Shown here one piece after another: positions 22,079 through 22,647 of a stretch of DNA of 22,647 bases. The position numbers and the translations under genes are program-made. The DNA comes from Candidatus Aenigmatarchaeota archaeon (lineage in GTDB: Archaea > Aenigmatarchaeota > Aenigmatarchaeia > QMZS01). The DNA is taken from positions 1-22,647 of the forward strand of contig JAGGTL010000057.1 of assembly GCA_021163805.1 (NCBI GenBank). The letters are read 5' to 3'. The stretch's first letter is position 1, and each line of letters starts with the position of its first letter. The notes under the pieces are model-generated. The model was not told the DNA's origin and made no database searches. It worked only from the letters and a program-made list of their open reading frames with translations.

Positions 22079-22318
22079 TCAGTTTACTGTTCTTCGGGTA
22101 GTTTTCAATCTGTCTTGATACATTTCTAACTCCGTTGAAACGCTTTTAGAGTTCTCATCAAATTCTTTTTTCTCATAATTGGCAGGGTGAACTATCTTAA
22201 ATATTTTGCTCAGATAATCAAGTTTGGATTCCGGAACATCACACATCCGACAATATTCTGAAGTCCCATTCTCATGCATGATTTCAACAATCACTAAAGG
22301 AAGTATTTTCTCTTTCAT
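22079..22318 (-). CDS. Small protein of unknown function (79 aa)
   Basis: No family recognised. The first strand-like stretch ILPLVIVEIMHENG is followed by EYCRMCDVPESKLDYLSKIFKIV, containing a single CxxC and a predicted helix, then a charged, probably disordered C terminus. No membrane segment. It is convergent with secD, 14 bp away. An AT-rich run ttttttattt lies 13-22 nt upstream of the ATG. The frame is open and compact, but the gene stays hypothetical. Confidence 0.5.
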   Translation of the reverse strand: MKEKILPLVIVEIMHENGTSEYCRMCDVPESKLDYLSKIFKIVHPANYEKKEFDENSKSVSTELEMYQDRLKTTRRTVN

Positions 22319-22387
22319 AATTATTCTTCTTTTTTTATTTTGAATGGGTTAATAAAAACATTTTTATTAATTAATATAAACTTATCG

Positions 22388-22474
22388 TCACCTCTTAACC
22401 ACGACTTTACCAGTTAAATTTTTTCTAAAACCTTTCTTTATTACCCTTTTACTTTCACAATACTTGCATTTCAT
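22388..22474 (-). pseudogene. Possible zinc-ribbon fragment of a transposase
   Basis: A 28-codon frame begins MKCKYCESKRVIKKG and ends VVVKR before TGA. The start resembles the N-terminal CxxC knuckle of IS1-like and related transposases (CPYCGSxxVVKNG...RYxCxxC), but the second CxxC and everything after are missing in all frames. The flanks have no recognisable terminal repeats. It could equally be a tiny independent peptide or chance. Confidence 0.3.
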
Positions 22475-22492
22475 AAATTAATTAGGTGACTG

Positions 22493-22647
22493 TTAGTAAA
22501 TATTAATATTTTCCACTTTTCTTAACTTTCCTCTGTTAACGTTCCTCAATTTTGTGTAAATACCCCTTTTATATAAAAATTGTGAAATAATCTTATCTAC
22601 ATATTTTTCTCCATTACAACCGACTCCGATTACGCCTAACGGTTGGC
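22493..22647 (-). CDS. 3' end of an unidentified gene (runs off the window)
   Basis: An open frame enters from the right edge and stops with TAA at 22495-22493 after 50 residues. It begins QPLGVIGVGCNGEKYVDK and ends VNRGKLRKVENINIY. The GxGxxG-like run could be the turn of a nucleotide-binding fold, with a helix (about residues 14-25) and basic end after it. The start and most of the protein, or the whole start of a short protein, lie outside, so I do not assign a family. Confidence 0.45.
   Translation of the reverse strand, partial: QPLGVIGVGCNGEKYVDKIISQFLYKRGIYTKLRNVNRGKLRKVENINIY

Noticed and set aside
1..22647. CRISPR array, toxin-antitoxin pair, prophage or intact insertion sequence
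   Set aside because: I saw no regularly spaced direct repeats, no integrase and no complete transposase. The protein genes are mostly core functions.

Overview
The window is archaeal. It carries RadA, RpoL, TFS, L7Ae, L18 next to S5, S13 next to S4, an archaeal-type triosephosphate isomerase, CDP-archaeol synthase, a UbiA-type digeranylgeranylglyceryl phosphate synthase, an archaeal Ser-His-Asp signal peptidase and aCPSF2. Base composition is strongly AT-rich, genes are packed closely, and TATA-like boxes lie about 22-30 nt upstream of many start codons, which suggests leaderless mRNAs. Small intergenic gaps and heavily interrupted tRNA genes recall DPANN or Thermoproteales-type genomes. The lineage cannot be fixed from the sequence alone; a DPANN-type archaeon with lipid synthesis and lower glycolysis is my best guess.

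Layout. 1-648: 5' half of a glutamate dehydrogenase gene (minus). 725-874: tRNA-Thr. 951-1229: PRC-barrel protein (minus). 1378-3485: membrane protein overlapping an aCPSF2-like beta-CASP nuclease gene. 3528-4043: a divergent pair, small unknown protein and RpoL. 4238-4334: tRNA-Val(GAC). 4491-6371: FKBP isomerase and an amino acid permease, convergent. 6456-7528: S13-S4 operon. 7606-7811: tRNA-Gln. 7836-9650: triosephosphate isomerase and RadA, divergent. 9764-10255: membrane protein. 10326-10788: tRNA-Glu and tRNA-Val(CAC) in tandem, followed by a tiny zinc-ribbon gene (minus) and CDP-archaeol synthase (plus). 11476-14738: L7Ae, UbiA and topoisomerase I, all minus. 14862-15869: class I GAPDH. 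15970-16745: signal peptidase and TFS operon (minus). 16818-17178: divergent tRNA-Lys and tRNA-Asp. 17216-18509: L18-S5. 18606-20242: Memo-family protein and TrmB regulator, convergent. 20361-22064: SecD. 22079-22647: small unknown genes, a possible transposase remnant and the 3' end of another gene. No gene-free stretch exceeds about 300 bases once the tRNA genes and their introns are placed.

The outstanding feature is the tRNA genes. All seven are interrupted, and I count 13 introns: seven in the T arm (positions 53/54, 54/55 or 59/60), three at the canonical 37/38 site and three in the D arm. Removing them gives mature tRNAs of 73-74 nt each with intact cloverleaf pairing. Intron bases (about 670) outnumber mature tRNA bases (about 514). 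In nearly every case the junctions show the bulge-helix-bulge logic: four exon bases, 2 nt before the 5' cut, pair with four intron bases, 2 nt before the 3' cut. Every tRNA, including those without a 37/38 intron, has one in the T arm. This implies a splicing endonuclease with broad specificity, encoded elsewhere.

The protein genes describe an otherwise conventional cell. Glutamate dehydrogenase and the permease suggest amino acid use. Triosephosphate isomerase and a bacterial-type GAPDH represent triose metabolism. The UbiA enzyme and CDP-archaeol synthase are two steps of ether-lipid synthesis. SecD and signal peptidase handle protein export. The remainder is transcription, translation, RNA processing and recombination machinery.
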